The translations under genes and the position numbers were made by a program. A DNA stretch of 64,000 nt from Hirudo medicinalis (Eukaryota; Annelida; Clitellata; Hirudinida; Hirudinidae): assembly GCA_011800805.1 (NCBI GenBank), contig MPNW01000274.1, positions 78,926 through 142,925 of the forward strand. The letters run 5' to 3'. Below, piece by piece: positions 59,066 to 64,000 of this stretch (positions are counted from its first letter, which is position 1; each line of letters begins with the position of its first letter). Under the pieces are notes generated by a model. It was not told the origin of the DNA. It made no database searches and was given only the letters and a program-made list of their open reading frames with translations.

Positions 59066-62014
59066 AAGAAATATAAAGAAGTTTGAAAAAAGAAATAAAA
59101 GGAAAGCAGCTTTGATGTGATGAACAACGTCGTGGACAACAGCAACAATCAACTAACCAGCCTTCCATCCTTTTTAAAAAATGTATATGGACAAAAATAA
59201 GATCACCACATCATCAACGTCATCGTTATCTTCATCACCATCAGCATCACCATAGCAAGATCAGTGTCATCACCATAGCATCACTGATATCATCACCAGA
59301 GCATCATCAAAATCAGCACCATAGCATCATCCATATCATCACCATATCATAATCGATATAATCCCCATAGTATTATAATCATCATAGCAAATTCCACATC
59401 ATCAAACCATCATCAATACCATCATGATGATGACCATAGCATCATCATCATCGTCACCATAGCACCGTAGACATCATCATCATCGTCGTCGTCGTCGTCG
59501 TAGTCATCGTCATCATCATCATTAACATCATCATCTCACCAAGTGCCTTTAAGGTTCTCAGTTGAGGGTCTCTTGAGTGTGATGGTGACTCTGGCGGTGG
59601 TTCATTGTGGAAGACGTGTCCACACTTGAGGCACTCTACTTCTAGCTGCAATGATGATGATGATGATGATGATGACGATGACGATGACGACGACGACGAC
59701 GACGACGACGATGATGATTCAAACGAGCTAATTGATAGTCTCGACACGTCTCATAAATATTATATTGATATAAATCTGTCATCAATTACAATAACATGTA
59801 TCATATTATTAAATGAATATTTTAATTAATTGATTAATTATTACTACTTAATAATATGGTCATTATTGATAGTGTAACAAGTTTCAGTAATAATTCTTCT
59901 TGTCGTTAAAGACAATTCCGTCGTCACCTTTTCGTCTGACACTTCAACAAACTGCAGCAAAGCTTCAAAAAATTCCTGTTAATAAAAAAAAAAATGAATT
60001 ATTAAATAAAGAAATAATGAATTATTAAATAAAGAAATAATGAATTATTAAATAAAGAAATAATGAAATAACAAATAAATAAAGAAATAATGAAATAAAA
60101 AATAATGAAATAACAAATAAATAAAAAAAATGATTCGAGAGAAATTCAAATAATTCAAAAGACTTCAAAGAAACTCGTCAAAATCTTTGAAAAGCCCAAT
60201 CAAACAAATCAGCTATCGATCAATTGAAAACCAGCCATTCATCAATTCACCAACAAAAATTCACCAACAACAATTCACCATCATCAATTCACCACTAACA
60301 ATTCATCTACCTCAAATTGGGGTTCTCCTCCCTCCACTACGAAGACCCTATGCCTCCTGCTCCTGTGGCTGGTGTCGAACTCGACCCTAACTTGCCTCTC
60401 CTGACCTTTGACCTTGTTAACCTTTTTTGTGCTTCTCAGGTCAAAGTGTTCCTTGATGTTCAGTGTTGGCAGGTTATTTCTGTGGGCGACAAAGAGCCAG
60501 TGGTCCCTGATGATGCAGGACAATTCGACCGGTGTCGAGGGGGTGCTCGAAGGGGCGACCTTCCTTGGCACGAAGACGTCGTATTTTCTCTCTTCAGGGG
60601 AAAAATCTGAATCGTGGGAAATAACGTGCACGTACGTCGTAAAGCCGATAAGTTGGACGAGGAAAAATTAAAAAGAAATTATTGAATGTTAATATAAGTA
60701 ATACGAGTTATTATAAGTATGCAAGGCATGTCGCGCAATTAATCGCACGTCACTTAATAATTCATGTAATGAATTACATAATTACACGTCACGTAGCAAG
60801 CTCATGTAATGAATTACATAATTACACGTCACGTAGCAAGCTCATGTAATGAATTACATAATTACACGTCACGTAGCAAGCTCATGTAATGAATTACATA
60901 ATTACATGTCACTTAATAAGTTCGGCTCGTAACCTCTCAGTAACAACTCCTGGTCCCCCAGAGCCATCCCGTAAAAGAAAGGACGTCCCAAACTCATGGC
61001 AGACGACTTCTCCACAACTTCTTCCTCCTCGGTGTCTTCGGAAAAGCTCAGAACCCTGGTCAAGGTGGAGCCGTCCCTTCCGTTCGGGTCTCCCGTGTTT
61101 GGGTCTCCCACATTCGACAGCACTTTTGCAGGGACCTGCTTGCGCCTCTTGAACCTCCAACCTGTCGTGAAGGAACGGTCGGGCGTTTGGAAGTTGTCCG
61201 GGTTGTCCACGGTGTACCTGGATTTGCTGAGGAGGCCGACCGAGTGATCGATCGACGGGGATCCGAAGGACTGCTCGGCATCGAAGTACGCCGTGGACTC
61301 GAGGGCGAAACTGTCGGCGCCGACCTTTGGAACGAACGACGGAAACTGTTTTCAATATTCTAAATATATGCATGATGTCTACAAATGTTTTTCTAAATAT
61401 TAATGTTGATGTTTAAGAATTTGTCAGTTTTGTTTCTCAAGCACAAAAAGTTAATAGCATTAATAAATTGATTATCACATAACGATAATTTGTACATTGA
61501 ATCACCCTAACCATGGTGGTGAACGTTTCTTCCGAGGCAACGGATCCCTTGCATTTGTCGTCGTCGTCTGCATCCTGAGTCAAACAACTCTCTCATGAGA
61601 ACCACAACAAGAAGAGCATGAAGTCTAATAATTTGTGTGGCACCAACACGAACGAACTCAATAATCATAATTGCATTCCTTCAAAGGCATCAGATCATTT
61701 ATAATAATAATAATATAATATAATATATTTATAATGTAATAACAACATAATAATGATAATGTAACATAACAACAGTTATAACGTAATTCGCAATGCTTTT
61801 ATTTCCACGCTAGCATTGTGGTGCCGTGCAAAAATAAGAAAATGAATCAAAACAACTGCGAGCTTGGTTGGAAAAACTTCAAAATTCAGCATTCAGAAGA
61901 TCTTAAAAATCTTAATCAAAGACAACAAATGAAATATCAGTATCAAAATCTACACAACAAAACATCAACAACAAGCACTCACAATAACAACAACAAGCAC
62001 TAACAACGACAACG

Positions 62015-62068
<54 letters not shown>

Positions 62069-62852
62069 GAATAAGAACAACCGGTACTCACCACAACATC
62101 CCCTCCTGCATGACTTTCGGGGTTTGACCTTTCGATTACCGCCTCAACTTTTATTTGAACCACGCTCGGACCTTCGCTGGACGACTCCATTCGGTGCTCG
62201 GCCGAACTGAGTTCATCTTTTGGGGAACTTTGTTGTTGTTGCTGTTGTTGTTGTTGTTGTTGCTGTTTCTCTAGTTTGACAGGTCCTTGGTCCACTGATA
62301 TTTTGAACGGTGATTGTGATGATTGCGATGTTGGAAGAAAATAATGACCAAGTTAAATTCAGTAATTATTTTATTGAAAAAATACTAAAATTATTGAATA
62401 ATTATATTCGACAATTATTGATTGTCATTAAAAGTATAATTGATTCCTACATTCTTGCATCTTATTTCAGCAGGAGGAGGAGGCGGCTAAATCAGTCTCT
62501 CATGGCAAGTTACAAAGTGCAGACATCAACACATATTTAGTATCAACAACAACAGCAACAACATAAACATATACACATAAACACGTACACAAAAAACAAC
62601 TCACCTTCCTCCCTAGCTAGTGGATCGCTTTTCACTCTCTCGAAGTCCTTCGACAAATCGTCGTCGGCAACGACCGAGGACTTTTTCGACGCGACGTTCC
62701 CGAACGCGTCGTCGTCTGCCACCTTGCGAGGAACGTTCGGCTTGAAATGTTCGTGGGTGGCCTGGAAGTGGTTAACTATGTCGTCGTGACTCATGCCGGT
62801 GTCGATCCTCTCGTGGAAGGAACTCGAGATGAGGAAGTCCTCGTCATCTGGA

Positions 62853-62896
<44 letters not shown>

Positions 62897-63313
62897 TTAT
62901 TGTCATTACCAATTTTGCACAACTCCAGTAGTCATAGTTGCATTAGTAAGTTGTAAATTTTGAAAGCCATCAGGCATGTAAGTATGTAATACTTAAGTAT
63001 ATGGCAATATTAGCAGTTAAAATAATATTATTTGTGAACATTACAATAATATTATGTCAACACTTGAAATAATTATATAACACCATAAAACCATAGACTC
63101 TAAGAGGAGGTCGGGTTGACCTTTCATACGGCACTTTTTCCCGAACTGGGTTTTGAACACGACACATGACGACTGTTGTCTTACTGTTGCATTCTGGAGG
63201 TCAACCCTTTGAACTATCTTGAACCATTCTTAAGATCGAGCAGATGGGCTCTAATAATGATGATGATGATGATGATGATAATAATAATAGTAATAATAAC
63301 ATTAATAATAGTA

Positions 63314-63346
<33 letters not shown>

Positions 63347-63902
63347 ACAACTCAATAAAGAATAATAATTATCACTCATGACAACCAAAAATAATTCTCA
63401 AAGGTGATTCGATGGAGGCACTTCTTTCTTTCAAGTTTTTGAAGGATGAAGGAGATCATGAAATTACTTGCTCGGGCAATTCCAACTGAAACACCAAATG
63501 ATGAAGGTGCAGAGAAATTATGAAAATAATTACTATATATAATAACCATAACTATAACTATGACGATTATTACAATTAAGAGGTAATTACATCCCTCACT
63601 AGGTGACGACGATGTTAATTGCAAAAACATGAGGAAATCGACATAAGAATGAAAAGACAAAAAGATTAAAATAAAATCAGCCAATAAAATCACAAGTAGA
63701 CCACACTGCTTGGGTTCATGACCCCATAAACTCAAAACCCCACAACCTCCCTGTCCACCTAACCCTGAAAGTTGGCCTGGTCAGGAATTTCCGATATGAT
63801 TCTGGGCTTCCTCTTATTATTGGACGATCGAACGGGCCGGGCGTGGGCTTCCTGGCCGAGCACGGGGATCGGGTTCTCGGGCGAATCGAGCGTGGCGATG
63901 AA
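58398..63902 (-). CDS. STK11IP (LKB1-interacting protein 1)-like, C-terminal part, 5' end off the right edge
   Basis: STK11IP is a large cytoplasmic/lysosomal protein that binds the kinase LKB1. Ten exons with closing phases: 63764-63902, 62605-62847, 62092-62294, 61512-61574, 60934-61345, 60311-60606, 59928-59975, 59540-59645, 58734-58938, 58398-58557; 624 residues. Similarities to the vertebrate protein are in order: a basic motif NKRKPRIISEIPD (compare RVRRASISEPSD), SSFHERI, a PH-like strand RRHRVFVVEGGEPQFE followed by the helix FFEALLQFVEV, then a split zinc-binding pair CLKCGHVF ... CPSC. The exon 62092-62294 has a glutamine run. After the zinc pair only ~110 residues remain, ending YVDEEGQEAI, whereas the vertebrate protein continues for several hundred. 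The LRR N-terminus is outside the window, so the assignment rests on modest, ordered similarity. Confidence 0.6.
58671..58730. repeat. ATC/CGT microsatellite just inside a 5' splice site
   Basis: In transcript sense GATG/ACG units starting 4 nt after the exon ending at 58734 of the STK11IP-like gene. Confidence 0.93.
58996..59064. repeat. (ATG)n microsatellite, acceptor half of an intron
   Basis: CAT-type in transcript sense, about 58 nt before the exon starting at 58938; complementary to 59471-59537 in the same intron. Confidence 0.93.
59471..59537. repeat. ATC/GTC microsatellite just inside a 5' splice site
   Basis: GATG/GAC-type in transcript sense, starting 3 nt after the exon ending at 59540. 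Confidence 0.93.
59650..59718. repeat. ATG/ACG microsatellite abutting a 3' splice site
   Basis: GTC/CAT-type in transcript sense, ending 4 nt before the exon starting at 59645. Confidence 0.93.
59994..60132. repeat. AT-rich tandem repeat (AATAAAGAAATAATG-type)
   Basis: Three near-identical 23-bp units followed by degenerate ones, in the intron between the exons at 60311 and 59975 of the STK11IP-like gene. Confidence 0.85.
60744..60923. repeat. 40-bp minisatellite with palindromic core
   Basis: Three perfect 40-bp units (60781-60820, 60821-60860, 60861-60900) flanked by diverged partial units on both sides. Each unit contains ATGTAATGAATTACAT, a near-perfect palindrome. The array ends about 10 nt from the 5' splice site of the exon ending at 60934. 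Confidence 0.93.
62005..62068. repeat. (CAA)n microsatellite in intron
   Basis: About twenty CAA units 24-87 nt inside the 5' splice site of the exon ending at 62092; a related CAA/CAG run at about 62230-62265 encodes glutamines in that exon. Confidence 0.95.
62851..62898. repeat. (ATT)n microsatellite abutting a 3' splice site
   Basis: About fifteen ATT units directly before (in transcript sense) the exon starting at 62847. Confidence 0.93.
63258..63351. repeat. Compound ATG/ATA/GTA microsatellite
   Basis: ATG run grading into AAT/AGTAAT units in the intron between the exons at 63764 and 62847 of the STK11IP-like gene. Confidence 0.93.
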
Positions 63903-64000
63903 CTGAAATAGAAAATGAGGAGACGATACGAGCTTAAGTGGTTGTTGCTGTTGATGCAAATAAACGTAATATAACATAAAATATAACATAAAAAATAACA

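Noticed and set aside
59454..59829. Poly-Ser and poly-Asp frames
   Set aside because: Microsatellite read-through around the real exon 59540-59645 of the STK11IP-like gene.
60744..60923. CRISPR-like array of 40-bp units
   Set aside because: No variable spacers; it is a minisatellite in a eukaryotic intron.

Overview
This is a metazoan nuclear contig: AT-rich (strongly so in introns and spacers), intron-dense, with GT-AG introns, many trinucleotide microsatellites, a fragment of a non-LTR retrotransposon and assembly gaps (one N at 9216, about 696 N at 43659-44354). Gene content (TRRAP, eL15, DNAJC27, SR proteins, a matrix metalloproteinase, BORA) and compact introns fit an invertebrate. A lophotrochozoan such as a leech or other annelid is my best guess, by inference only.

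Layout. 1-14.1 kb, minus: 5' part of TRRAP (33 exons found, C-terminal half off the left edge). 15.9-16.9 kb, minus: ribosomal protein eL15, complete, with a 5'TOP-like leader. 18.1-19.3 kb, minus: exon-like pieces of an unrecognised gene. 20.3-20.7 kb: relic of a transposon-type SWIM/MULE-like protein. 22.1-28.8 kb, minus: HECT E3 ligase A. 30.0-31.8 kb, minus: DNAJC27 (Rab-like GTPase plus J domain). 32.9-39.5 kb, plus: HECT E3 ligase B, an inverted paralogue of A. 40.4-41.7 kb, plus: SR splicing factor without zinc knuckle. 42.6-46.6 kb, minus: short matrix metalloproteinase with a retrotransposon in one intron. 47.2-49.0 kb, plus: SRSF7 with zinc knuckle. 51.0-56.0 kb, minus: BORA. 58.4-63.9 kb, minus: 3' part of an STK11IP-like gene, running off the right edge.

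For eL15, DNAJC27, the metalloproteinase, BORA and the STK11IP-like gene, the reading phase closes across every junction I assigned. The same holds for HECT A and most of HECT B. The exon coordinates were derived by hand from the bases and should be good to a base or two unless marked approximate.

Main points for a second look. (1) In the minus-strand TRRAP and STK11IP-like genes, GAT/ATG-type microsatellites sit just inside 5' splice sites and the complementary CAT/ATC-type sit just inside 3' splice sites, in transcript sense. Some introns carry both arms. (2) The two HECT paralogues share a 135-bp coding block at about 97% identity while neighbouring exons are only about 37-46% identical at protein level, which suggests gene conversion. 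(3) Both SR genes have a candidate poison exon with an immediate in-frame stop in the same intron. There is no operon, CRISPR or prokaryotic-type system here.
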